A DNA stretch of 64,000 bases, from positions 1,240,001 through 1,304,000 of the forward strand of contig NZ_CP040020.1 of NCBI RefSeq assembly GCF_005280295.1. The letters run 5' to 3'. The position numbers and the translations under genes were made by a program. Positions within the stretch are counted from its first letter, which is position 1, and each line of letters begins with the position of its first letter. The notes under the pieces were generated by a model. That model ran no database searches. It was given only the letters and a program-made list of their open reading frames with translations, and was not told where the DNA came from. This DNA comes from Brevibacterium sp. CS2. GTDB taxonomy: Bacteria > Actinomycetota > Actinomycetes > Actinomycetales > Brevibacteriaceae. Positions 45,282 to 54,272 of this stretch are shown piece by piece.

Positions 45282-46067
45282 TTACTCCTGGTCGTCTGGT
45301 GCGAGACGGTGGCAGACGCGGCAGACCGGCGCGATGCGGGAGAATCCGCACCAGTCGCACGCGGTCGACTGCTCTCGGACGGTGGTGATATGAGGGGCGA
45401 GATCCGCAGGGGCCAGACAGACCTCGGTCGCATGCTCCAGGCCCCACCAGCGTGATCCGGCTCCCGCCGGCCGGTTGCGGGGGACCACGGTCACCGGCTG
45501 CAGTCGAGCGAGGAGCGCGTCGGTGATCGCCTCGGTGGCCTGGCGGTCGCCTTCGACGGTGAAGGCGACGGACGCTGATTCGGAGGGCTGGATCGCGGAG
45601 AAGTCCTCCGCGCGGGTTCCACGGAGGACGCGGCCGTGCGCCTCCGCAATGAAGCGCGAGCTCGGGAGCAGGCTCAGAGCGTGCTGCATGAGCGACGGCT
45701 GAGCCTGCGTGAGCCGTGCCACGGATTCGAGCACTGCGAAACACCGGATCGCGCCCGACACGCGGTGGAGGAGTTCGAGCAGCGCACCCGGATCCAGCTC
45801 CGTCTGGGTGGACTGGGCGATCTCGGTGAGCACCTGGATGCCGAGCGGACTGAGGTTCGACTCGAACATGAGCACCCTGCTCTCGGTGGATCGGGCGCGA
45901 GCATGGCTGATCCTGCGCTCGATCTCAGTGGCGCGTTCGGCATCGACGATGAGGGCGACCCACGTGTCCTCCGGCGCGTCGAGCTGCTCGAGCAGCGCGT
46001 CGAAGTCCTCGTGCGGGATGAGCGCGCGGACAGCGTCGGTGCGGAGCGGAGAGGGGTGTGACTTCAT
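45282..46067 (-). CDS. First gene of the tad operon: zinc-ribbon protein of unknown function
   Basis: 261 residues, soluble. The C-terminus has four cysteines, CDWCGFSRIAPVCRVC, a zinc-ribbon pattern. The remainder shows no known motif, though it looks like an alpha/beta domain. The start MKSHPSPLRTD is chosen because the operon -10 box would lie inside any longer reading. Operon position suggests a regulatory or assembly role in Tad pili. Confidence 0.68.
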   Translation of the reverse strand: MKSHPSPLRTDAVRALIPHEDFDALLEQLDAPEDTWVALIVDAERATEIERRISHARARSTESRVLMFESNLSPLGIQVLTEIAQSTQTELDPGALLELLHRVSGAIRCFAVLESVARLTQAQPSLMQHALSLLPSSRFIAEAHGRVLRGTRAEDFSAIQPSESASVAFTVEGDRQATEAITDALLARLQPVTVVPRNRPAGAGSRWWGLEHATEVCLAPADLAPHITTVREQSTACDWCGFSRIAPVCRVCHRLAPDDQE

Positions 46068-46121
46068 CGGGGACTTTCTGAGCGGGCAGGGCAACAGGGC
46101 GGCCGGGGATCTGCGTCTCCC

Positions 46122-46150
46122 ATCATAGGAGGACCCGGACACCCCGCCAA
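46122..46150 (-). promoter_or_regulatory. Promoter of the tad operon
   Basis: On the minus strand: TTGGCG (46150-46145), 17-bp spacer, TATGAT (46127-46122). Transcription would start near 46115, giving a leader of about 45 nt. Confidence 0.68.
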
Positions 46151-46340
46151 ATGCTTACGTGGACGTCGCCCGTGGTTCAGGCGGAGTTCGCGTGGAGTTC
46201 GGATCCCGCCCGGCAGACGGCGGGATCGAGCACGGGGTGGGAACGGACGGGGTCGTGCGGAGGGGGCCCGGGTACGATGTACCGGACAGCTCCCCGCACC
46301 CACCCCGTGACGAATCCCCTTATTCCCCAGGAGGTCTCCC

Positions 46341-48077
46341 GTGACTTCGATCCCCTTCCGCCGATCGCTGACCGGCCTGTTCCTCATCGGCGCCCTGCTC
46401 GGCGCCGTCGGCTGCTCGGGTGGCCAGGACGACGGCGGCGGACGCGACCGGTCCCCCGACACGACGGACGCATCGGGGGGCATCGTCGACATCGACGGCT
46501 ACTGGTCGGACGCTCGGCTGCCCGACCCGCTCGCGGAGGTCGAGGTGCAGCTGCCCGAACCCAAGGCCGGTGAGGCCCTGGCGACTGCGAAGGCCCAGGT
46601 GCTGTCCCTCGACAGGGCGGGAGACAGCGTCCGGCTCGTCGGCGCCTGGTTGCGGCCGACCTCGGGTCCCTCCCTCGGTTCGCACGAGCTCACCGGAGGA
46701 TCGGACTACTTCCATCAGGTCCCGTGGGTCCGGCTGCTCGACGCGCAGTCGGGCCATCTCATCGAACCGCTCTACGGTGCGGAGACCGATGTCGCGAGCA
46801 ATGACCGCAAGAACGAGTGCCTGTGCTCACGGACGACCTCCAAGGAGCAGGGGGAGGACTTCGTACCGGAGGAGATCGAGCTCTTCTACGCCGACTTCCC
46901 CGCTCCCGCCTCGCAGCAGGTCTCGGTCATGTTCGGTGAGTTCATCGAGCCGACCGACGAGATCCCGGTGTCCGAGGGTCAGCAGTTCGAGAACACCGCA
47001 GAGGGGACTGCCGTGTTCGACATCCGCAGCGACAGCGGGGCGCTCCCGGCGGGCTACGGTGCGGAATCGGCGCAGCGCGCGGTGCTGCCGTTCGCATCGC
47101 GCATACGCTCCGTCACCGGGTCCTCGGTCAACGTCGAGGACGAGGAGACCGAGCTCTCCCTGCCCGCGGACGTGCTCTTCGAGGTCGACTCGAGCGAGCT
47201 CGACGGCGAGGCGGAGAAGGTCCTCGACGGCGCCGTCGACACCCTGCGGACGACCGCACAGGGGCAGGAGGTCGTCATTGCCGGGCACACCGACGATCAG
47301 GGCGAGGAGGACTACAACCAGACGCTGTCGGAGAAGCGGGCGGAGACCGTCCGGGAATATGTCGAGCCCAAGCTCGCCGATGCCGGGCTCACCTTCTCGA
47401 CGCAGGGCTTCGGAGAGACGGATCCATTGGCGCCGAACCTCACGGCGGACGGGAAGCCGAACGAGGACAACCGGGCGCTCAATCGCCGGGTCTCGTTCGT
47501 GTACCAGCCGAGCGGCTCGGGCGATCTCAGCGTCGAGACGGGTGAGGAGCTGCCGGAGGCGCCGGTGATGGCGGGGGCCGAGGCGCCCGACGGTGTGCTC
47601 GCCTCTGCGATCCTCGAACAGCCCGGCGACCGTGGTGACACCCCACTTCGCATAGACCTGCTCGAGGTGGCCGAGGCGGGGGACCATGTCCGGGTCGGCT
47701 ATGCGTTCGCGATGGCCGATGGCGGGCCGATCCAGCGCAATCTCTTCTACGGCAGCGCCCTGGTCAAGTCCCACCTGCACTTCGGGGTGAACTCCTTCGG
47801 CCTCGGTCAGAACCCGTCGAGCAGCAATGTCACCGTGATCGGCACCGACTCGGGTCAGCAGTACTGGCCGGTGACGGGCGACGGGGTGAGCTGTCTGTGC
47901 ACCGAGGCCGCCGGGACCCGCGGCCACGGGTTCACCCTGAGCTCGCCGATGTTCGCCTACTATCCCGCAGCGGCGATCGAGGAGGGCGGCACGGTGCTCC
48001 GGTTCGCAGACAGCGGCGAATGGGAGCTCGATCTGGAGTCCTACCTCGGCCAGCAGGCGACGGGGGCCGAGGGCTGA
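46341..48077 (+). CDS. Lipoprotein with central OmpA domain flanked by two related domains
   Basis: 578 residues starting at GTG with AGGAGG nearby. Lipobox GAVGC puts the lipidated residue at Cys25. The central OmpA domain (about 265-395) contains AGHTDDQGEEDYNQTLSEKRA and a complete NRALNRRVSFVY ending, so it should bind peptidoglycan. N-terminal (about 45-240) and C-terminal (about 410-570) domains look related: both have a CLC motif (NECLCSRTT; VSCLCTEAA) before a Phe/Tyr-rich strand. It may anchor the pilus or the envelope. Divergent from the tad operon. Confidence 0.85.
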   Translation: MTSIPFRRSLTGLFLIGALLGAVGCSGGQDDGGGRDRSPDTTDASGGIVDIDGYWSDARLPDPLAEVEVQLPEPKAGEALATAKAQVLSLDRAGDSVRLVGAWLRPTSGPSLGSHELTGGSDYFHQVPWVRLLDAQSGHLIEPLYGAETDVASNDRKNECLCSRTTSKEQGEDFVPEEIELFYADFPAPASQQVSVMFGEFIEPTDEIPVSEGQQFENTAEGTAVFDIRSDSGALPAGYGAESAQRAVLPFASRIRSVTGSSVNVEDEETELSLPADVLFEVDSSELDGEAEKVLDGAVDTLRTTAQGQEVVIAGHTDDQGEEDYNQTLSEKRAETVREYVEPKLADAGLTFSTQGFGETDPLAPNLTADGKPNEDNRALNRRVSFVYQPSGSGDLSVETGEELPEAPVMAGAEAPDGVLASAILEQPGDRGDTPLRIDLLEVAEAGDHVRVGYAFAMADGGPIQRNLFYGSALVKSHLHFGVNSFGLGQNPSSSNVTVIGTDSGQQYWPVTGDGVSCLCTEAAGTRGHGFTLSSPMFAYYPAAAIEEGGTVLRFADSGEWELDLESYLGQQATGAEG

Positions 48078-48147
48078 TGACGTCTCAGCTCCGTGCTCCG
48101 GTCGCCGGGGGCGGCCGTCGAGCCTGCCCCGCTCCTCGAGGGCGGTC

Positions 48148-49404
48148 ATGAAGCGCAGGGGGCCGCGGCTCGAGCTCGGCGCAGGGATCTGGGGAGGACT
48201 CGCCGCTGTCGTGGTGATCGCAGTCCTGCTGCCGGTGGCCCCGCAGCTGGGGCATCGTATCCAGGAGGATGCGTGCAGCCGTTTCGGCGCATGCACGACG
48301 CTCGAGGAGATGTCACTCGCCTGCAGTCGCCCCGATCGCGGAGCGATCACCGGCAAAGCCCGCACGACGGTCTACCACGCACCCGTCGACGACGGCCGGT
48401 CGCAGCTGAGCCTGTTCGCGGACGGGACGGCGACCGTGGTCGAGGTCGACGGGCCCCACCCGGTTGCAGCCGAGGCGTCGCAGGGCGGCCCGGTCGCTGA
48501 GGTGGGCCCCTTCGAAGAGTACGGATTCACTTCCCATGTCGATGCCCGGCGCTGGCTCGTCGGGCGCACTCCGGGGGATCGCGCAGTCGCGGATTCCAGC
48601 GCTGGACCGGCCAATGACACGGTCGGTGCAGGCTACTTCCGAATGCAGGAGGCGCTCGGCCTCGGCGCGATGCAGAACCGTCCCGCTGATGCTGCGGTGT
48701 CGGCGGTGAGCGTGCCGGGGGCCACCGAGCGGTCGGTGATCGTGAGCACCCGTGCGGACGGCTCGTACACCACCTTCGCCGTCGCCGAGCTGCCGTGGCA
48801 GGAGAGTCCCCGCATCACGTCGATGGCCGCATGGATGGGCATCACCGGGATGCTGACCTATGCGATCGAGCACGATCCGCGGGGTGTGCCCGTCGGTTTG
48901 ACTCTGTCAGGAACTGCACGGGAGCGCTGGAACATGGACGTGCTGCGGTCGCAGCAGGTCGGGTCCCAGTCATCGGCCGCGGCGGACGACGTCGAGCCGT
49001 TCGCCATCCGGACCTATTCCCTCGATCTCCGCACCGCACGGAACGCCGAGGCCTTCGACGCGGTGTTCGAGACCGTGCGTCACGGAGCTGCCGAGATCCG
49101 GGTTCTGCCCCGTCGCCAGTTCGACCGCCTGGTCGTCGACGGCGACTACGACCGCAATCCCGTCGACGCCCTCGCCGATCGGATCGGAGCCGACGCGGTG
49201 CTGGTCAGCGCGCGCTATGCTCCCGGTCGGGCGGGCTCCGGATCGCTGAGCACGGCAGCGATGCTGTCGCTCGTGTCCGGGGTGCCGCAGCGCGGGGTGG
49301 GTGAGCTCATGCTCGAATCGGCAGAATCGATGGACCTGGCGAACCCCGAGACGGAACCCGAATCGCTCGTCGACTGCGAGATCGAGGAGACCGAGGAGGA
49401 GTGA
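48148..49404 (+). CDS. Membrane-anchored exported protein of unknown function
   Basis: 418 residues with one N-terminal helix (about 13-33), then a short cysteine-containing loop (QEDACSRFGACTT) and a large mixed alpha/beta domain outside. The region after the helix resembles that of the long Flp-leader protein at 50598-52157 (helix, then a cysteine motif). No prepilin Glu is visible. The acidic C-terminus ends EIEETEEE. Overlaps the next gene by four bases. Confidence 0.65.
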   Translation: MKRRGPRLELGAGIWGGLAAVVVIAVLLPVAPQLGHRIQEDACSRFGACTTLEEMSLACSRPDRGAITGKARTTVYHAPVDDGRSQLSLFADGTATVVEVDGPHPVAAEASQGGPVAEVGPFEEYGFTSHVDARRWLVGRTPGDRAVADSSAGPANDTVGAGYFRMQEALGLGAMQNRPADAAVSAVSVPGATERSVIVSTRADGSYTTFAVAELPWQESPRITSMAAWMGITGMLTYAIEHDPRGVPVGLTLSGTARERWNMDVLRSQQVGSQSSAAADDVEPFAIRTYSLDLRTARNAEAFDAVFETVRHGAAEIRVLPRRQFDRLVVDGDYDRNPVDALADRIGADAVLVSARYAPGRAGSGSLSTAAMLSLVSGVPQRGVGELMLESAESMDLANPETEPESLVDCEIEETEEE

Positions 49405-49883
49405 GGTTCTACGGTCCCGCTCTGCTCGTCTCGACTCTCGCGTTCGTGGTCTGCACAGCTCTCCTGCTCACGATCGCGCTCATCGGCGGGCCTGCTCTCG
49501 TCACCGTGGCGGGCCCGACGACGGCGGCGACATTGCTCGGCGTGCTGGGCTTCCTGGCCCGCGCACTCGTGTCGGGGTGGCTCACCGGTCGGCTGATCGT
49601 CATCCGAGCGTCGGTGGCGACGAGTCTGCTCAATGTCATGAGCGGGTTCGTGCTCGCGTTCGTGCTGCCCGCGTTCCTGATGGCCATCGGGGACGCGGGA
49701 GTGCCGGTCGGGTCCCTCGTCCTCGCCGCCGGCATCGATCTCGGGGTGGGGCTGGCCGCGGTGGCCCTCGGCGCCCTCCTCGCCCACCTGCGCGCGCGGT
49801 TGACGCCGCGGGAGGAGCGCGCCCCCCGCGAGCGCCGGCCGCAGCGCCGACCGGCGCGGCGTTCGAGGTCACGTCGCCGATGA
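49401..49883 (+). CDS. Four-helix membrane protein with basic tail
   Basis: 160 residues with about four membrane helices and a strongly basic Arg-rich C-terminus. The GTG start overlaps the previous stop (GTGA). The function is unknown; its position between pilus-associated genes and tadV suggests part of the same unit. Confidence 0.65.
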   Translation: MRFYGPALLVSTLAFVVCTALLLTIALIGGPALVTVAGPTTAATLLGVLGFLARALVSGWLTGRLIVIRASVATSLLNVMSGFVLAFVLPAFLMAIGDAGVPVGSLVLAAGIDLGVGLAAVALGALLAHLRARLTPREERAPRERRPQRRPARRSRSRRR

Positions 49884-49907
49884 ATCGGCGGAGAGGAGAA
49901 TGAGACG

Positions 49908-50483
49908 ATGTCTCCGCTGCTGAGATTCCCGCGGCGGGTCAGTCGAGGGGAGCTGGCCCTCCTGGTGCTGGGCACGCTCGCGACCGTGCTCGTGACGGTG
50001 TGGCGCGTGGATCCCGATTCCGGAGTGCTGTGGGCCGCGCTGCTCGTGAGCGTCGCCGCGCCCCTTCTGATCTGGGTCGATCTGCTCGAACGCCGGCTGC
50101 CCGATGTCATCACGCTGCCTCTCGTTCCGCTGGTGATCGGCGCTCTCGCGGTGCCTGCGGCCGCGGGGGGAGATTGGGCCCGATTCGGCATGGCGCTGCT
50201 CGCCGGCGCTGGGGTCGGTCTGTTCTTCTTCACCCTCTTCCTCATCTCCCCGACCTCGATCGGGTTTGGCGACGTCAAGCTGGCACTGAGCCTGGGGCCG
50301 GCTCTCGGGTGGTTCGGGCCGCTGGTGACGGTCGTCGGGGTCTTCGGGATGCTCGTGCTCGGCCTCGTCCACGGTCTCGTGGTCATGGTGCTCACCCGTC
50401 AGGGGCGTTCGACGAGCTTCCCCTTCGGGCCTGCGATGCTGTGTGCCGCTCTGCTGTGCCTGTGGGCGTTCGGGGGAGCGTGA
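49908..50483 (+). CDS. tadV: Prepilin peptidase TadV/CpaA (A24 family)
   Basis: 191 residues and about six helices. The two catalytic aspartates are Asp58 in IWVDLLERRLPD and Asp122 in GFGDVKLAL, as in aspartyl prepilin peptidases. It has no N-methylase domain, which is typical for TadV. It should cleave Flp, TadE, the CpaE-TadE fusion and the long Flp-leader protein encoded next. Confidence 0.92.
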   Translation: MSPLLRFPRRVSRGELALLVLGTLATVLVTVWRVDPDSGVLWAALLVSVAAPLLIWVDLLERRLPDVITLPLVPLVIGALAVPAAAGGDWARFGMALLAGAGVGLFFFTLFLISPTSIGFGDVKLALSLGPALGWFGPLVTVVGVFGMLVLGLVHGLVVMVLTRQGRSTSFPFGPAMLCAALLCLWAFGGA

Positions 50484-50585
50484 TCCGAGGCTCCGTGCGC
50501 TGGAGCGAGAACCGGGCCTGAGGGCCCAGGGTGCTTGGGTCCATGAGTGGGATTCGGTGCTCTCCTCCGTCGGAACGGGCCTGCG

Positions 50586-50591
50586 TATCCT
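50586..50591 (+). promoter_or_regulatory. -10 box of leaderless Flp-leader gene
   Basis: TATCCT lies six bases before the ATG at 50598 and supports that start over longer in-frame readings. Confidence 0.55.
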
Positions 50592-50597
50592 GAGGGC

Positions 50598-52157
50598 ATG
50601 TATTCTTCATCCCCTCGATCCCGCATCCCCGTGCCGCATCCGCCGGATTCCCCGCCCGTTCCCGCATCCACCCGTGCGCGGATGCTGCGCGCCCTGAAGC
50701 AGCGCACGACCCGGATGTCCGACACCGGGCTCGTGAGCGTCGAATACCTCGCGACCGCTCTCATCGCCTCAGCGATCATCGGGACTCTGATCGTCGTGCC
50801 GGTCGCCACACAGCCGCAGGTCACGGAGGACTTCGAGGCTGCCGTGTGCCGGATATTCTCCGAGAACGGGGGGTCGGGGGACTGCGGCGGATCCGAACGC
50901 CCGGAAGCTGCGCCGGAACAGTCCGAGAATCCCAACGACTTGCCTCCGACGTGTCTCGTCTCCACCACTACCGAGAACAGCTCCGCGAAGCTCGACATCA
51001 AGTTCGTGACGATCGAGGGCGGGTACCAGATCAAGATCGAGGAGATGAGCGACGGCACGCTCAAGTACACGCTCGTCGGCGAAGGCGAGGTCGGTGCCAA
51101 GCTGTCCACCCCCACGGAAGGGGCCGAAGCGTCTGCCGGGATCAACGGCGGGCTCTCGCTCGGCGACACGTGGATCGTCGATCCGAACTCCGAGGACGCT
51201 GCAGCGCTCGAGCAGCAGATCCGCGACTACGCTCTCGTGCAGATCGCCGACCGGGCGTCGGGCGGCTGGCTCGGCGGGCCTGCGAGCTTCATCTCCGGCA
51301 ACCCGACCCCGCCGCGGGACCCGGATGTCACCTACACCACCGGCAGTCTCGAGGTCGAGGCCGAGGCAGGGGTCTCCGAGCCGCTCGGCACCGACAGCCC
51401 CGAGGGACTCGACATTCCCGGTATCCCCTCCGCAGAGGCGAGTGCTCAAGCGGCCGTGAACGCCGGGGGCTCCTACACCGTCCGCAACGACACGTCGAAG
51501 GACGGCGGCGTCGTCACCTCGTACGAGTTCGAGCTCGAGGCCGGTGGCAGCGCCCGTGCCGAGATGAGCGCCAAAGTGGACGGGAACAAGGCATCCTACG
51601 GAGCCGGATACGATGCGTCCATGAAGGACCGGGTCGGCATCTCCTACCAGAACGGTGAGCTCTACGAGATCCGGATCACCCAGACGCGGGCGGTCAACGT
51701 CGGTCCCGACGGGAAGATCAAGCTCGCCGATGGTCAGACCGTGAGCATCGGTGCCGACGGCGGCACATACACGACGACCACGATGACGCTCAACACTGAG
51801 GGGATGACCCCGGAGCAGATAGCGAAGATGAAGCAGTGGGCGGATTTCACCCAGTCCGGGTTCATCGCCCCGAACCTCTACGACATGATGCACGACGGCG
51901 CACCCGATCACCTGCTCAACGACACGGTCACCGACTTCTCGAACCTCGCCTACGACGAAGGGCAGCTGGGGGCGAACACCTATCAGAAGACCGGTGCGGA
52001 TTCGTCGATCGGCGCGAGCGAGGGGTCCGGCAACGACAAGCTCGGCTTCAGCATCGACAGCTCGATCAGCGGTGCCGATCTCATCGAAGCTACCCACCTC
52101 TCGAAGGATCCGTCCGGGAACCGGGAAGTCGTGCAGAATGAGGCGTGCCTGCAGTGA
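50598..52157 (+). CDS. Large secreted protein with Flp-type prepilin leader
   Basis: 519 residues. A 44-residue basic/proline leader ends in SDTG|LVSVEYLA, including the Glu5-Tyr6 Flp signature, then a helix (about 53-70). A roughly 440-residue hydrophilic domain rich in Gly, Thr and Asp follows. It contains beta-strand-like repeats (GGSYTVRNDTSKDGG, SYEFELEAGGSARAEMS). A cysteine motif follows the helix (VCRIFSENGGSGDC). It is probably a tip or adhesin-like pseudopilin processed by the adjacent TadV. No named family is recognised. Confidence 0.82.
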   Translation: MYSSSPRSRIPVPHPPDSPPVPASTRARMLRALKQRTTRMSDTGLVSVEYLATALIASAIIGTLIVVPVATQPQVTEDFEAAVCRIFSENGGSGDCGGSERPEAAPEQSENPNDLPPTCLVSTTTENSSAKLDIKFVTIEGGYQIKIEEMSDGTLKYTLVGEGEVGAKLSTPTEGAEASAGINGGLSLGDTWIVDPNSEDAAALEQQIRDYALVQIADRASGGWLGGPASFISGNPTPPRDPDVTYTTGSLEVEAEAGVSEPLGTDSPEGLDIPGIPSAEASAQAAVNAGGSYTVRNDTSKDGGVVTSYEFELEAGGSARAEMSAKVDGNKASYGAGYDASMKDRVGISYQNGELYEIRITQTRAVNVGPDGKIKLADGQTVSIGADGGTYTTTTMTLNTEGMTPEQIAKMKQWADFTQSGFIAPNLYDMMHDGAPDHLLNDTVTDFSNLAYDEGQLGANTYQKTGADSSIGASEGSGNDKLGFSIDSSISGADLIEATHLSKDPSGNREVVQNEACLQ

Positions 52158-52248
52158 CGCGCGAGGTCGCCCCGGTCCGGCCCGGCGACGGGTTCCGGCC
52201 CGGGGCGTCGCCGTCCGCGCCGACGTCACCGAGTGAGGAGAGACTCCC

Positions 52249-52812
52249 ATGAGACACCTACACACTGCAGCTGCGGTGCTCGGGGCCGTCGTGCTCCTGG
52301 CGCTGTCCGGCTGCACCCCATCCGGCTTCACCGAACATCGCTTCGAGGACGTCCGAGTGGCGGTGCCGGACGGTTGGGCCGAATCGCCGGCCGATGCCCT
52401 CGACGACACGTGGCAGTTCGGTCTGGACGACAGCGCTGAGGGAGAGACCAGGGCTCGACTCCGCGTCGCGCCGATGTACGGTTCCTCGCCCCATCCGGTG
52501 AATGCGGAATCGACTCTCTTCGCCGATGCCGAGATGGGGCAGCGATACGGGAAGGACTTCCATGCCGACGTGCGCGAGGAGACCGAGATCGAGGGCGCGC
52601 GATCCGCGTTCAAGACTGAGTTCACCTATTCGTCCACCACGGGGACCGCGATGACGGGCCGCTGGTGGTTCATGTCGAATCCGGACACCGGTCAGGTGTC
52701 CGGGGTGGAACTCGTCGGTGAATCCGATGTGCTGGACCCCGACCTCATCCGCGATGTCGAGAGAACGCTCGAGCTCGATCCGCAGGACGAGGGGAGACGT
52801 GGCGATGAGTGA
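52249..52812 (+). CDS. Small lipoprotein of unknown function
   Basis: 187 residues. Signal peptide with lipobox LSGC (Cys22), then a single domain of about 160 residues with a FEDVRVAVPDGWAES start, as seen in PsbP-like lipoproteins. GAGGAGAGA precedes the ATG. The 3' end overlaps the next gene by eight bases. Confidence 0.75.
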   Translation: MRHLHTAAAVLGAVVLLALSGCTPSGFTEHRFEDVRVAVPDGWAESPADALDDTWQFGLDDSAEGETRARLRVAPMYGSSPHPVNAESTLFADAEMGQRYGKDFHADVREETEIEGARSAFKTEFTYSSTTGTAMTGRWWFMSNPDTGQVSGVELVGESDVLDPDLIRDVERTLELDPQDEGRRGDE

Positions 52813-53173
52813 TCTCATCCGGGCCTGGACCGCCGGCGCGGCCGTCTACCTGCTGCTCAATCTCGCACTGACCTTCATCCTGCCCTACCGCCTCTACGAC
52901 GTCTTCCTCCTCTGCCCGTTCGCGGCTGCGGTCGTGTCATCCGCCGTCCATCTGTGGAAGGGGAAGGGTGGCTGGGGGCGTCACCTGCTCGCGGCGTTCA
53001 TCGTCCCTGTGGCGATGGAAGCGTACTTCGTCGGAGTCCACGACATCCCCGACGGCCATTCGGTCGGCGAGATCGCGCTGGGGACCGTGAGCACCCTCGT
53101 GGTCGCCGCCCTCGGCCTCGGAGTGGTCCATGCTGCCGAGCGCTGGGTGTTCGCTGAGAAGGCGCACTCGTGA
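52805..53173 (+). CDS. Four-helix membrane protein of unknown function
   Basis: 122 residues with four membrane helices and short loops. The ATG lies inside the lipoprotein gene with GGGGAG upstream, so the two are coupled. No family recognised. Confidence 0.65.
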   Translation: MSDLIRAWTAGAAVYLLLNLALTFILPYRLYDVFLLCPFAAAVVSSAVHLWKGKGGWGRHLLAAFIVPVAMEAYFVGVHDIPDGHSVGEIALGTVSTLVVAALGLGVVHAAERWVFAEKAHS

Positions 53174-53207
53174 TGCGGGTCGTCCAAGTGGCGTGCGGAG
53201 GTGTGCG

Positions 53208-53708
53208 ATGACGAGCACCGCAGGGGGATTCGGCGTCTTCATACCCGTCATCATCGTCATCATGCTCATCGTCGTCGGATTCGGCTTCGTCACCGTCATG
53301 CGCCGCCGCAGCGTGCCGATGTCGCGGGTGCAGCAGACGACGCCCGGCGTCATCGAGTCCGCACTGATCCTCCACAACTGGAAGCGCTACGCCCACACAT
53401 GGAACGACGAGGACCCGCGGGGGATCCATCTGACGCTCCGGTTCACCGAGGACGGGCAGACCGTCCGGCGCACGATGGACTGGAAGAGCCCTCCGGTGCT
53501 GCCCAAGCGGGTGCGCGACCGGATCGTGCGCCGCCTGCCCATGGATCGCAGCACCGGCGTGCAGCTGCCGGACCGGGATGCCCGCCGTGCGGCGGACCAG
53601 CAGGCGCGGGCCGGCGGCTACCGGCTCGTGCTCGACCCCGAGATCCCGGTGCTCGTCCACCGCCTGGACGACGGTTCGTACCGGTGGTCGGAGGATCGGC
53701 AGCGGTAG
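53208..53708 (+). CDS. Membrane-anchored protein of unknown function
   Basis: 166 residues. One N-terminal membrane helix (about 8-28), then a basic linker and a cytosolic or external beta-rich domain with WKRYAHTWNDEDPRGIHLTL. GGAGG precedes the ATG at 53208. It is the last gene of the Tad-linked plus-strand group. Confidence 0.65.
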   Translation: MTSTAGGFGVFIPVIIVIMLIVVGFGFVTVMRRRSVPMSRVQQTTPGVIESALILHNWKRYAHTWNDEDPRGIHLTLRFTEDGQTVRRTMDWKSPPVLPKRVRDRIVRRLPMDRSTGVQLPDRDARRAADQQARAGGYRLVLDPEIPVLVHRLDDGSYRWSEDRQR

Positions 53709-53712
53709 CGCC

Positions 53713-53794
53713 GGCGAGGCGCCCGGCCACCGCAGACCAGCCATTCGTCCACCTCCGCGCATGCCTTCGGCCACCGCAGGCGAGGCGCCCGGCC
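53713..53794 (+). repeat. Two direct 16-bp repeats after the Tad-linked gene group
   Basis: GGCGAGGCGCCCGGCC occurs at 53713-53728 and 53779-53794, with GGCCACCGCAG also repeated between them. Each copy holds the palindrome GGCGCC. They are non-coding and may be part of a termination region. Confidence 0.7.
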
Positions 53795-53862
53795 CGGTTC
53801 CGGCCTGCGCGCCGCGGGTCTAGGCTGGAGCACGCACCTGACCGCACGAGGAAGGACGTACG

Positions 53863-54138
53863 ATGACGGACGGCGCGACGACCCCGAACGACCCCGCACT
53901 GCCCACCGAGCCGCTCGACGCAGTGGTCCCCGAGGCCGAGGACGACCTGCTCGCCCAGCCCGGTGACGCGGACTCGCCCGAGCCCCTCGACGGCCGCGAC
54001 GGCCAGCCGGCGGCCGGCGGATCCGACGAGCCCGAGCTGCTCGACGCGGAGGACCCGCTCAAGGATCCGCAGCGGGCCGCCGACGAATCCGACACCCTGC
54101 TCACGGAGACCCCGCTGCCGGAGGACCCGGTCGGCTGA
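53863..54138 (+). CDS. Small acidic protein of unknown function
   Basis: 91 residues, very rich in Asp, Glu, Pro and Leu, with no basic segment, signal or membrane helix. Probably disordered. GAGGAAGGA precedes the ATG and TAGGCT lies about 37 bp upstream as a -10. Composition differs from its neighbours. No family recognised. Confidence 0.6.
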   Translation: MTDGATTPNDPALPTEPLDAVVPEAEDDLLAQPGDADSPEPLDGRDGQPAAGGSDEPELLDAEDPLKDPQRAADESDTLLTETPLPEDPVG

Positions 54139-54180
54139 GCGCACCTGCACTGCTCCAGCAGCTCGCGTCACCCGAACGGC

Positions 54181-54235
54181 AATTTCCTGCGGTTCCTGAG
54201 AGCGGATCCGCATGATTCTGCACTCTCACCGCGGT
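54181..54235 (+). repeat. Dispersed 3'-end repeat, copy A
   Basis: Core GCGGTTCCTGAGAGCGGATC followed by CGC, a GATTCTGCACTCTC segment and ACCGC. GCGGT/ACCGC and GAGAG/CTCTC could pair as a stem. It lies 43 bp after the stop of the acidic protein gene. Confidence 0.75.
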
Positions 54236-54272
54236 AATTCCAGGCGGCGGCGGACCGGATAGCCTTGGACTC

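Noticed and set aside
46068-46142. Longer N-terminus of the zinc-ribbon protein from a GTG
   Set aside because: It would contain the operon -10 box, so it would not be transcribed from that promoter.
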